NCBI RefSeq assembly: GCF_016801985.1
Contig: NZ_JAEVLS010000008.1
Location: forward strand, 124,001 to 188,000
DNA length: 64,000 nt
Direction of reading: 5' to 3'
Origin: Steroidobacter gossypii
GTDB taxonomy: Bacteria; Pseudomonadota; Gammaproteobacteria; Steroidobacterales; Steroidobacteraceae
Shown here: positions 1 to 9,605 of the stretch, one piece after another
Layout: every line of letters begins with the position of its first letter
Position numbering within the stretch: position 1 is the first letter of the stretch
The notes under the pieces: model-generated
Database searches by the model: none
Seen by the model: the letters and a program-made list of their open reading frames with translations, nothing else
Told to the model about the DNA's origin: nothing
Position numbers and translations under genes: made by a program

Positions 1-2
1 CC

Positions 3-224
3 GATCCCGCCAAGCTGGGTCACGGCATTGCGGCGGCGTTCGTCGCGACCATCTACGGCATCGGCATCGCCAACCTGTTCTTCCTGCCCGCGGCAAGCAA
101 GCTCAAGGTGGCCATCCAGGCCATGAGTCAGACCCGCGAGATGGTGATCGAAGGCATGATCTCGATCGCGCAGGGCGAGAATCCGCGCAGCATCGAAGCG
201 AAGCTGCAGGGCTATCTGCATTAA
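3..224 (+). CDS. motA: Flagellar motor stator protein, MotA/MotC type (C-terminal part)
   Basis: Partial gene, cut by the left edge; 73 residues of the C-terminus remain and end at TAA 222-224. The peptide has the last transmembrane segment of MotA/PomA/ExbB-type proton channels (GHGIAAAFVATIYGIG followed by IANLFFLPAA) and the cytoplasmic tail (KLKVAIQAMSQTREMVIEGM, then QGENPRSIEAKL). In this family the protein forms the ring around a MotB dimer and converts ion flow into flagellar torque. A motB-like gene follows 115 bp downstream, the normal partner order. Because the downstream partner looks like MotD, this is probably the MotC-type paralogue; the visible part cannot separate MotA from MotC. 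Confidence 0.9.
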   Translation, partial: DPAKLGHGIAAAFVATIYGIGIANLFFLPAASKLKVAIQAMSQTREMVIEGMISIAQGENPRSIEAKLQGYLH

Positions 225-333
225 GAAGTGACTAGTGACTAGTGACTAATGACTAGTCAGAGGTGGAATCGACATGCGTTTTTCTGACCAGTCACCAGTC
301 ACCAGTCACTAGTCACCAGTCACTAGTCACTTC
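225..333. repeat. Heptamer-built inverted repeat between the stator genes
   Basis: The spacer consists almost entirely of a 7-bp word. The left arm (225-259) repeats GTGACTA; the right arm (285-333) repeats its complement TAGTCAC/CAGTCAC about six times. The outer 16 bases of each arm are perfectly complementary (GAAGTGACTAGTGACT against AGTCACTAGTCACTTC) and pairing continues with scattered mismatches, so the RNA could form a long hairpin with a loop of about 25 nt. It starts right after the stop of the upstream gene and ends 6 bp before the motD ATG, so the motD ribosome-binding region is inside or beside the right arm. Confidence 0.85.
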
Positions 334-339
334 TATTTT

Positions 340-1323
340 ATGGGTCGTCGTCGACAACATCACGAAGAGCACACCAACCACGAAGCGTGGGCCATTCCCT
401 ATGGCGATCTGGTCACGCTGCTGCTGGCGTTTTTCGTGGTGATGTACGCCATGTCCTCGGTCAACGAGGGCAAGTATCGAATCCTTTCCGACTCGCTGGT
501 GGCCGCGTTTCGCGGCTCGCCGCGTACCTTGCAGCCGATTCAGGTGGGTGAGAAGAGCGTCGGTTCGGGCGCCGACATCAACATGACCATCGTGCAGCAG
601 GCCATTCTCGACGGGCAGCCGCGCAGCATGCTCGAATCCCCGCCGCTGAAAGTGTCCGATCTGATGAGTCACGGACCGGGCAATCCTGCGAACAACGCAT
701 ACGACGCCGAGCACAGCGCGGCCGCCATGTTCGAGCTTGAGAGCGTGGCCGCCGAAGTCGAGCGGGCCATGGGCGAGCTGATCCGCGATCAGATGATCGT
801 GGTGCGCCGGCATGGCGTGTGGGTGGAAGTGGAGATTCGCACCGACATTCTGTTTCCCAGCGGCGTGGCGACTCTGTCGCCGCAAGCGCAGGGCATCCTC
901 AGGCAGCTGGCGCTGACCTTGAAACCCTTCCCCAATCCGATTCGCGTCGAAGGTCACACCGACAACCTGCCGATCCGCTCGGCGGCGTTCAACTCCAACT
1001 GGGAGCTGTCGGCGGCGCGCGCCGCGAGCGTCGTCCACCTGTTCACTCAGAACGGCATGGATCCGCGACGCCTGGCGATCGTCGGCCTGGGCGAATATCG
1101 GCCGGCCCAGAGCAACGACACCGAGCAGGGCCGCAATCTCAACCGCCGCGTGCTGCTGGTGATATTGAGCGGCGGCGGCTTGCCCGAAGGCGAGTACGGC
1201 AAGGAGCGCGGCCAGGCGGAAACCGACTCCGCGCCCCCACCCGCCGCCACCACAGTTCAGGCGACTGTCGCTCCCGCCGTGACAGCAGTCCCCATGCCGC
1301 CCGTCTCGCCCGGCATCAGATAA
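340..1323 (+). CDS. motD: Flagellar motor stator protein MotD/MotB family
   Basis: 327 residues. The N-terminus is basic and His-rich (MGRRRQHHEEHTNHEAW), followed by one transmembrane helix at about 21-40 that carries the proton-binding aspartate D23 in PYGDLVTLLLAFF. Residues about 165-277 form an OmpA/MotB peptidoglycan-binding domain (VEGHTDNLPI, NWELSAARA, NLNRRV). The C-terminal tail is Ala/Pro-rich. MotB-type subunits anchor the stator to peptidoglycan and carry protons through the MotA ring. The His/Arg-rich start resembles the MotD of Pseudomonas-type MotCD stators, so MotD is preferred over MotB. It is coupled to the preceding stator gene; no ordinary Shine-Dalgarno is visible because the spacer is the heptamer repeat. 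Confidence 0.9.
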   Translation: MGRRRQHHEEHTNHEAWAIPYGDLVTLLLAFFVVMYAMSSVNEGKYRILSDSLVAAFRGSPRTLQPIQVGEKSVGSGADINMTIVQQAILDGQPRSMLESPPLKVSDLMSHGPGNPANNAYDAEHSAAAMFELESVAAEVERAMGELIRDQMIVVRRHGVWVEVEIRTDILFPSGVATLSPQAQGILRQLALTLKPFPNPIRVEGHTDNLPIRSAAFNSNWELSAARAASVVHLFTQNGMDPRRLAIVGLGEYRPAQSNDTEQGRNLNRRVLLVILSGGGLPEGEYGKERGQAETDSAPPPAATTVQATVAPAVTAVPMPPVSPGIR

Positions 1324-1462
1324 TATTTCGTTCATGACCGGTCGCGCAGCCGCGTGCTGCGGGAGGGAACCGCCGTGAATGCGGCGCGTTAACAGCCCAC
1401 CCGCGACGCGAACTCGCGGCATAACGGACAAGACGCTGCAGCGTCTTACTCGAAGCGGGTCA

Positions 1463-2743
1463 ATGAACTCAACTGCCTCCGAACCCTCGCTGGGACGTCG
1501 AACCGGGCGCAATGCGATTGCGCTGCTGGCGTGCCGCGTCGGTGCGGACCTGCTCAACTTTCTGTTGTTTCTCGCGGTGTCGCGCACCTTCGGTCCGGAA
1601 GGCACGGGCGAATACGGCTACGGCTTCGCGCTGGCTGGCCTGGTTTATTACGCGGCGACACTGGGCATCGATGAGTACGGCGTTCGTGAGTATGGGCGCC
1701 TGCCGTCGGAGCGCCGGCCGGCATTGATTGCGAATCTGCTCGGGGCGCAGGTCTGCATCGCTTTGCTAGTGATCGTGGTGCTGCTCGGTTATCTGTGGAT
1801 CACAAAGCCCTCCCCGCAGCTGCTGGCCATTATCGTTTCGATGACGATTTATCAGCTGGGCGCGGCGTTCTCTGCGACCTTGTTCGTGCCGGCCATGGCC
1901 GAACAGCGAATGTTGCCGCCAGCGGTCATCAATCTGCTGGGCAGAGGATCGGCCTTCGTCATCACCGGCGTACTGATCCTGGTGTTTCATTGGTCGCTGT
2001 ACGCGGCTTCGGCGGCGTTCGCCGGCGGCGGTCTGTTGATGTTCGTGCTGGCGCTGCGCTCGGCCGCTTCGTTCAAGGCGCACTTGCGTCCAAACCTCAC
2101 GCGTCAGGTCGTGTTCGACGGCGCGCGTACCTTGTGGTCCTTCGCTGCCACCGGCCTGCTCGGCCAGTTGCTCAACCGGATCGGCGTGATCGCGTTGTCC
2201 CTGCAAGTGGGAGAGGCCGCCGCTGGCATCTACACGACCGGACTCAAACTGGTGGAGGTTGCGTGTCTGCCGCTCGTGTTCATCGGCGTCGCGGCGTATC
2301 CGCGTCTGTGCCAGGCCTTCGCCGATCCAGCGGGATTTCAAAGACTGACACGCCAGGCGCTCATGATCGGCTTCGGGCTCGCGCTGGTGCTTGCCGTGGC
2401 AATGTATCTGGCGGTGCCACCGCTGCTCGTGCCGGTGCTGGGCGAGCGTTTCGCGGGCGCCGAAGCAATCATTGCCGCGATGGCGGCCATCGTGCTGGCC
2501 CAGGGCATCGAGATCGTGCTGGGCCGCCTGATGCTCTCGGCCAATCTGAACGTCGCCCGTGCCATCCGCATCGCCCTCGGCACGGTCGTTTGTGTGTTGC
2601 TGACGGTGGGGCTGACGCCGCTGTTCGGCATCGAAGCGACCATCGCTGCGCTGGTCTGTTCCTATCTGCTGGTGGACCTGCTGTATTTTGGCAATCTGTT
2701 CGGCGCCCTGCGCCGGACTTCGCGCACGCCCGAGCCCGTATGA
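1463..2743 (+). CDS. Polysaccharide/oligosaccharide flippase (Wzx-like, MOP superfamily)
   Basis: About 426 residues of mostly hydrophobic sequence with a dozen predicted transmembrane segments, beginning with the conserved first helix RVGADLLNFLLFLAVSRTFGPEGTGEY. This layout is typical of Wzx-like flippases that move lipid-linked sugars across the inner membrane. I prefer the ATG at 1463 because the alternative in-frame ATG at 1379 adds 28 polar residues that do not look like part of the family; 1379 does have a GGGAGG 12 nt upstream and cannot be excluded. The stop overlaps the ATG of the deacetylase gene by 4 bp (ATGA), so the two are translationally coupled. Substrate unknown. Confidence 0.85.
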   Translation: MNSTASEPSLGRRTGRNAIALLACRVGADLLNFLLFLAVSRTFGPEGTGEYGYGFALAGLVYYAATLGIDEYGVREYGRLPSERRPALIANLLGAQVCIALLVIVVLLGYLWITKPSPQLLAIIVSMTIYQLGAAFSATLFVPAMAEQRMLPPAVINLLGRGSAFVITGVLILVFHWSLYAASAAFAGGGLLMFVLALRSAASFKAHLRPNLTRQVVFDGARTLWSFAATGLLGQLLNRIGVIALSLQVGEAAAGIYTTGLKLVEVACLPLVFIGVAAYPRLCQAFADPAGFQRLTRQALMIGFGLALVLAVAMYLAVPPLLVPVLGERFAGAEAIIAAMAAIVLAQGIEIVLGRLMLSANLNVARAIRIALGTVVCVLLTVGLTPLFGIEATIAALVCSYLLVDLLYFGNLFGALRRTSRTPEPV

Positions 2744-3567
2744 ATCTGCTCACCAAAGTCCTGTTGAAACGTCTGAGCCGCGCGGCCCGCCCGTACTTGC
2801 AATCCTCAGGGCTGCTGCAAGTCTCCGCTGTCTACAACCATTCGGCCATGGTGTGGCAGCCGGGCGGCGAAAAAGTCCTGGTGCTCGCGCCGCACATGGA
2901 CGATGAAGCGATCGGCTGCGGTGGCACGTTGGCATTGCACTCACAACGAGGAGCGCAGATTACGGTCGTGTTTCTCACGGATGGTCGCAACGGAAACAGC
3001 GAGATAAACACGATGTATGGCGAGGAGCGCGCACGCAAGCAGCAGGAGTTCATCGAGCTTCGAACCACCGAGGCGCGTGCGGCCTTGCACCGGCTGGGGG
3101 TCAATCGCATGGTGTGCCTGGACGCCGAGGACGGCGCGCTCGACCAATGCACTTGGGCGGCGGAGAAGCTGCGCGAAGTGCTGCTCAGACAGCAGCCGGA
3201 CATCGTTTATTTGCCGTTCTATCTGGAAGAGCACTCCGACCATCGCGCCGCGAGCCAGGTGCTGCTGGACGCGGCGTCGGGCACGTCGTTGCAGTTCCAG
3301 TGCATGGGCTACGAAGTGTGGACGCCGTTGTTTCCCAATTGCCTGGTGCGCATCGACAGCACGGTGGAGATCAAGAAACAGGCGCTGCAGGAATATCGCA
3401 GCCAGCTGCAGCAATGTGACTATCTGCACGCCAGCATCGGCCTGAACGCGCATCGATCGGCCGGCTTGCTCAACCCCGAGGGATCTCGGGGCGGCTATGC
3501 CGAAGCTTTTTACAGCAGCTCGCTGCCCGAGTATCGCGAGCAGTTCACTGCCTTTCGAGCCCATTGA
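2740..3567 (+). CDS. PIG-L/LmbE family deacetylase
   Basis: 275 residues. The zinc-binding PHxDDE motif is PHMDDEAIGCGG (H52, D54, D55) and the distal motif is HSDHRAA (H165, D167, H168). This family removes N-acetyl groups from sugars such as GlcNAc. The start is the ATG that overlaps the flippase stop; the upstream in-frame open region is a shadow of the flippase gene. It lies inside a flippase-deacetylase-glycosyltransferase cassette, so a role in trimming a surface or lipid-linked sugar is likely but inferred. The substrate cannot be read from sequence. Confidence 0.9.
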   Translation: MNLLTKVLLKRLSRAARPYLQSSGLLQVSAVYNHSAMVWQPGGEKVLVLAPHMDDEAIGCGGTLALHSQRGAQITVVFLTDGRNGNSEINTMYGEERARKQQEFIELRTTEARAALHRLGVNRMVCLDAEDGALDQCTWAAEKLREVLLRQQPDIVYLPFYLEEHSDHRAASQVLLDAASGTSLQFQCMGYEVWTPLFPNCLVRIDSTVEIKKQALQEYRSQLQQCDYLHASIGLNAHRSAGLLNPEGSRGGYAEAFYSSSLPEYREQFTAFRAH

Positions 3568-3599
3568 CGGCGGACGGAATCGGGCGTTGAGTTGAAACC

Positions 3600-4703
3600 A
3601 TGCGTTTAGGGATCATGTTGCGGCACTTCGACCAGCACGAGGGCGGGGTGAAGGTGTACACCCGCGAAGTCGTGCGCTCGCTGATCGAGCTCAATCGCCG
3701 ACACGAAATCATCCTGTTGTTTCGCAATCGTCAGCGCCTTGGCACCTATCAGGGCGTGGACGGCGTGCAGGAAGTACTGCTGGAAGGCGGCTCGATTCTA
3801 TATTGGGATCAGATCAAGGTGCCGCGCGCGGTGCGCGATCACGGCATCGACGTACTGTTCAATCCAAAATATTCCATTCCGCTGCGCGCCAGATGCAAAA
3901 CGTCGTGGGTGTGTCACGGCATGGACTGGTACGCGATGCCCCAGGCCTCGGCCTTCCTCGACCGGCTCAGTCATCGCTACCTGGTGCCGCGCTACGCTAA
4001 CAAGGCCGATGCGCTCATTTCCGTCTCGGAAATTACCACCGAGCACTTGAGAAAATATTTGAATGTGCCGCGGGAGCGGATCCACACCATTTATTCGGGC
4101 CTGAGCGACGGCTTCCGGGCGCGGCTGTCGCCCGAGCAGTTGGAGCAAACGCGCAAGCGTTTCGGCCTGCCGGAGCGTTTTCTCCTGTATTGCGGGGCGG
4201 TGTACCCGCCGAAGAATTTCACTCGCCTGATCCAGGCCTACGCCAAGGTCGGGCCGGCGCAGGGCGTGCCGCTGGTGATTGCCGGCGGCGGCAATCGATA
4301 TCTGTCCGAGCACGAGCTGGACGAGCCGAAGCGGCAGAAGATCGCCGACTGGGTCAAGTGGCCCGGCTGGATCGAGAATAAAGATCTGCCGGCGTTCTAT
4401 CAGCTGGCCGAGGGCCTGTTGTTGCCGTCGTTGTACGAGTCGGTTGGCATGCCCATCATGGAGGCGATGGCCTGCGCTTGCCCGGTGCTCACTTCGGATC
4501 GGTTCGGCACCAAGGAGATCGCCGGCGATGCCGCCGTGCTGGTGAATCCCGAATCGGTCGACGCCATCGCCGCCGGCATCGATCGGCTGCTCAACGATCG
4601 GGAGCTGCGCGCCGCCAAGGTGGCCGCGGGCCTGGAGCGCTCGCGGCGTTTCACCTGGAGCCACACTGCGAGCGAATTGATGCGGGTTCTGGAAAGCCTG
4701 TAG
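3600..4703 (+). CDS. Glycosyltransferase family 4 (GT-B fold)
   Basis: 367 residues with the two Rossmann domains of GT4 enzymes. The N-terminal acceptor half opens MRLGIMLRHFDQHEGGVKVY. The C-terminal donor half has YCGAVYPPKNFTRLIQAY and the nucleotide-sugar loop with the E-x7-E pattern, LYESVGMPIMEAMACACP, then a conserved TSDRFGTKEIAGDAA segment. Such enzymes transfer a sugar from a nucleotide donor to a growing glycan. It starts 32 bp after the deacetylase and almost abuts the acetyltransferase gene, so it belongs to the same operon. Linkage and donor unknown. Confidence 0.9.
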   Translation: MRLGIMLRHFDQHEGGVKVYTREVVRSLIELNRRHEIILLFRNRQRLGTYQGVDGVQEVLLEGGSILYWDQIKVPRAVRDHGIDVLFNPKYSIPLRARCKTSWVCHGMDWYAMPQASAFLDRLSHRYLVPRYANKADALISVSEITTEHLRKYLNVPRERIHTIYSGLSDGFRARLSPEQLEQTRKRFGLPERFLLYCGAVYPPKNFTRLIQAYAKVGPAQGVPLVIAGGGNRYLSEHELDEPKRQKIADWVKWPGWIENKDLPAFYQLAEGLLLPSLYESVGMPIMEAMACACPVLTSDRFGTKEIAGDAAVLVNPESVDAIAAGIDRLLNDRELRAAKVAAGLERSRRFTWSHTASELMRVLESL

Positions 4704-4734
4704 CATGGCTCGCATAACCCAAATGGGGGATGCC

Positions 4735-5247
4735 ATGCGCGTACTGGAAACCGAACGACTGGTGTTGCGCCGGCTGACGCTCGAAGACGCCGGGTTCATT
4801 CTGCGGCTGGTCAACGAGCCTGCGTGGCTGCGCTACATCGGCGACAAGCACGTGCGCAATCTCGAAGATGCGCGCAATCATCTGCGGAACGGGCCACTGC
4901 ACATGTACGAGCTCTACGGCTTCGGCATGTTCCTGGTGGAGCTCAAGGACAGCGGCGTGGCCGTCGGCTCCTGTGGACTGCTCAAGCGCGATACGTTGCC
5001 GGACCCGGACATCGGCTACGCGTTCCTGCCGGAGCACTGGGGCAAGGGCTACGCGCTCGAGGCGGCTTCGGCCGTGCTCAAGTACGGTCATCGCGAGCAC
5101 CGGCTGCCACGCATTCTGGCTATCACTTCGCCCGACAACGAGCGCTCGATCAAGGTGCTGCACAGCTGTGGCATGCACTTCAAACGCATGATCGAGATGG
5201 CCGAGCAGGACGAAGTGAAGCTGTTCGCGCTGGAGTTCGAAGGCTGA
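4735..5247 (+). CDS. GNAT family N-acetyltransferase (RimJ/RimL-like)
   Basis: 170 residues starting MRVLETERLVLRRLTLEDA, the usual opening of the RimJ/RimL branch of GNAT acetyltransferases. It continues with a DIGYAFLPEHWGKGYALEA segment (acetyl-CoA-binding motif A region) and ends with the family's NERSIKVLHSCGM block. I chose ATG 4735 because GGGGGA lies just upstream and the protein then begins at the conserved residue; in-frame ATGs at 4705 and 4723 would add up to 10 residues. It follows the glycosyltransferase gene closely and could acetylate an amino sugar or a protein N-terminus; the target is not determinable. Confidence 0.87.
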   Translation: MRVLETERLVLRRLTLEDAGFILRLVNEPAWLRYIGDKHVRNLEDARNHLRNGPLHMYELYGFGMFLVELKDSGVAVGSCGLLKRDTLPDPDIGYAFLPEHWGKGYALEAASAVLKYGHREHRLPRILAITSPDNERSIKVLHSCGMHFKRMIEMAEQDEVKLFALEFEG

Positions 5248-5430
5248 TGCGTTAGGCAATTGCCTGACGCGCGCGTCCATAACGTAAAAAAAACCGGCGC
5301 TCCAGTGTTCCTGGTGCGAGCCGGCAGGCGTTCAACCAGATTTTTTGCGGCATGCGCCGCAATCGCTGCGCCTATCTCGTGCCAGAATAGCGCTCGATCC
5401 CACCGCAGAGTGGGCAGCCGCATTCTCAGC

Positions 5431-8013
<2,583 letters not shown>

Positions 8014-8095
8014 GTAACACCCAGGATGGCGTCGGCCTCGCGTTGAGATTTTGCTGGCGGTCCAGTGACGATCGACGGGGCGATAGCCTGTGACG

Positions 8096-8455
8096 ATGAA
8101 GGACCTGGTGCTCGATCGCGAGCACCTGCTCGAAATGACCGATGGCGACCTGGAATTCGAGCACGAGCTGCTTGCGACCTTTCGCGCCAGCGCGCAAAGG
8201 ATCCTGACGCGCCTCAGAGACGCGCTGAATTCCGGTATCTCGACGCAGATCATGCGCGAAGCGCATGCGTTGAAGGGTGCGAGCGTCAATGTTGGGGCGA
8301 CGGCGATGAGCCGCTGCGCTGGCGCCATCGAGGAGGCGGCTCGCGCCGGTGACGTAGAGCTGGCGACGGAACATGCTCGCTGCCTCGATACCGAAGAAGC
8401 AGCGTTGTGGGCGGCGCTGGAGCGGCTGCGGGCGGAGCGCAGCGCCAAACAATAA
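8096..8455 (+). CDS. Single-domain histidine phosphotransfer (Hpt) protein
   Basis: About 119 residues forming one Hpt four-helix bundle. The phospho-accepting histidine lies in REAHALKGASVNVGA (H57 with the ATG 8096 start), followed by the typical glycine. The N-terminal DREHLLEMTDGDLEFEHELLATF resembles the first helices of Hpt modules. Hpt proteins relay phosphate between hybrid kinases and response regulators. It lies 82 bp after the Ser/Thr kinase with no histidine kinase adjacent, so its partners are elsewhere. A GTG at 8090 is an alternative start adding two residues. Confidence 0.85.
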   Translation: MKDLVLDREHLLEMTDGDLEFEHELLATFRASAQRILTRLRDALNSGISTQIMREAHALKGASVNVGATAMSRCAGAIEEAARAGDVELATEHARCLDTEEAALWAALERLRAERSAKQ

Positions 8456-8524
8456 CCCCAAACGATAACCAGGTCGCAAAAGCTTACAGCGCCCTGGAGA
8501 CGTCGGGACTCCGTGGCCCGCCGG

Positions 8525-8540
8525 TGGCACGCATCCTGCT
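8525..8540 (+). promoter_or_regulatory. Candidate sigma-54 (RpoN) promoter
   Basis: TGGCACGCATCCTGCT matches the -24/-12 consensus TGGCACG-N4-TTGCW with one change in the -12 box (CTGC instead of TTGC). The invariant GG and GC dinucleotides are exactly 10 bp apart. It lies about 100 bp upstream of the DUF2802 gene, in the flagellar neighbourhood where sigma-54 promoters are common. Confidence 0.6.
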
Positions 8541-8637
8541 CCTATTCTGTGGAGACCCGCGGCTCGCGCCAAAGGTTTGACGCCGCCAGCCCAAGCGATG
8601 GCCGCGTTCGAATGTGATCCAAGTCACGGGAGTCGCG

Positions 8638-9201
8638 ATGTTTGAGATTCTGCCCAACCCCTCGTTCGAGGCCGTGCTGATCGCGGTCCGCGGCGTGCTG
8701 CTGATCGGCGCGTTCTGGGTGTTTGCGTTGGCGTTCACTCGCTGGCGCCGCGCGGACGAGCGCGATTCACAAGCGCTGCGTGCACAGCTGGAACGCACCT
8801 TCGCTGAAGTGCGCAGCCTGCACGAGACGGTGAGTGTCATGAGCGCCCGCATCGAATCGATGAGCGAGCGTGTCGAAACAGATTCGCGTCGGCCGCAGAT
8901 GGCCGCGGTCGCTACCCCGCAGGCGCGCGGCTATGACCTCGCCATGCGCATGGCGAAGAACGGTTCGAGCGTCGAAGATCTGGTCGCGAATTGCGGCATC
9001 ACGCGTCATGAAGCGGAGTTGCTCACTCGCTTGCACGCTGCCAAGTCGCAACCCGAAGTCGCCAACTGGCACGCCCGCCAGCAGGAGCGTCAGCCGGTGC
9101 AGTCCTGGCAGGCGGCGCCTCAGCAGCAGCAGGTTGCGCAGGCTCCGCAGCCGCAGCCAACCGGTCGCAAGCGTGGCTCGCTGCTGAGTGTGGTGGGCTG
9201 A
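8638..9201 (+). CDS. DUF2802 domain protein (flagellar/chemotaxis-associated)
   Basis: 187 residues. One N-terminal transmembrane helix (about 10-32), then a coiled-coil segment with repeated leucines (RAQLERTFAEVRSLHETVSV), then the DUF2802 core YDLAMRMAKNGSSVEDLVAN with ITRHEAELLTRLH, which looks like a helix-turn-helix-type bundle. The tail is Gln/Pro-rich and ends in a basic KRGSLL. DUF2802 proteins are often encoded next to cheW or flagellar genes; their biochemical function is not known. ATG 8638 has GGGAG 6-7 nt upstream; the GTG at 8614 is less likely. A sigma-54-like promoter precedes it. Confidence 0.8.
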   Translation: MFEILPNPSFEAVLIAVRGVLLIGAFWVFALAFTRWRRADERDSQALRAQLERTFAEVRSLHETVSVMSARIESMSERVETDSRRPQMAAVATPQARGYDLAMRMAKNGSSVEDLVANCGITRHEAELLTRLHAAKSQPEVANWHARQQERQPVQSWQAAPQQQQVAQAPQPQPTGRKRGSLLSVVG

Positions 9202-9257
9202 TTTAGAAACGAAATCCTCGGTCGGCCGCACGGACTCGCGGCCATTTTTTTTGGGCG

Positions 9258-9605
9258 TTACCAGCGCGCGGACGAGCCAGGAAGCAAGGGCAATGACGGC
9301 GGCTGATGCTCCGGCCGAGCGGCGCCTGGCGCGGGCGGAACCTTGCCGGCGATGGACCAGGCAAATGCCAGCACGTGCGCGACTGCGACGTAAAGCTCTT
9401 TGGGAATCTGCTGCCCGATATCCAGTTTCGACAACGCGCCCGCGAGCGCTGCATCTTCCTGCAGCGGCACGTTGTGTTCGCGAGCCGTCTCGATGATCTT
9501 TTCCGCGATGTCGCCGCCGCCTTTGGCGACGACACGTGGCGCGCCACTTCCACTGGCGTTGTAGTGGAGCGCGACGGCGATCGGAGGGCGAGGACGTTCG
9601 CTCAT
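9258..9605 (-). CDS. FlhB C-terminal-domain protein (FlhX-like)
   Basis: 115 residues aligning by eye with the cytosolic FlhB_C/EscU domain only: APRVVAKGGGDIAEKIIETA, then the VPLQED and IGQQIPKELYVAVAHVLAF blocks. It lacks the four membrane helices of FlhB and the NPTH autocleavage motif. Stand-alone proteins of this kind (FlhX or FlhB2) are encoded in many flagellated bacteria and are thought to stand in for the cleaved FlhB C-terminus in export-specificity switching. It overlaps fliK by 4 bp (ATGA), so the two are translationally coupled, which fits a shared role in hook-length control. Confidence 0.85.
   Translation of the reverse strand: MSERPRPPIAVALHYNASGSGAPRVVAKGGGDIAEKIIETAREHNVPLQEDAALAGALSKLDIGQQIPKELYVAVAHVLAFAWSIAGKVPPAPGAARPEHQPPSLPLLPGSSARW

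Noticed and set aside
1795-2739. N-terminal extension of the PIG-L reading frame over the flippase gene
   Set aside because: The extension is Arg/Gly-rich shadow sequence; the real start is the ATG overlapping the flippase stop at 2740.
5287-5325. Possible minus-strand terminator before the TPR kinase gene
   Set aside because: CCGGC/GCCGG stem is short and interrupted, and no minus-strand gene ends there; the T-run is likely chance.
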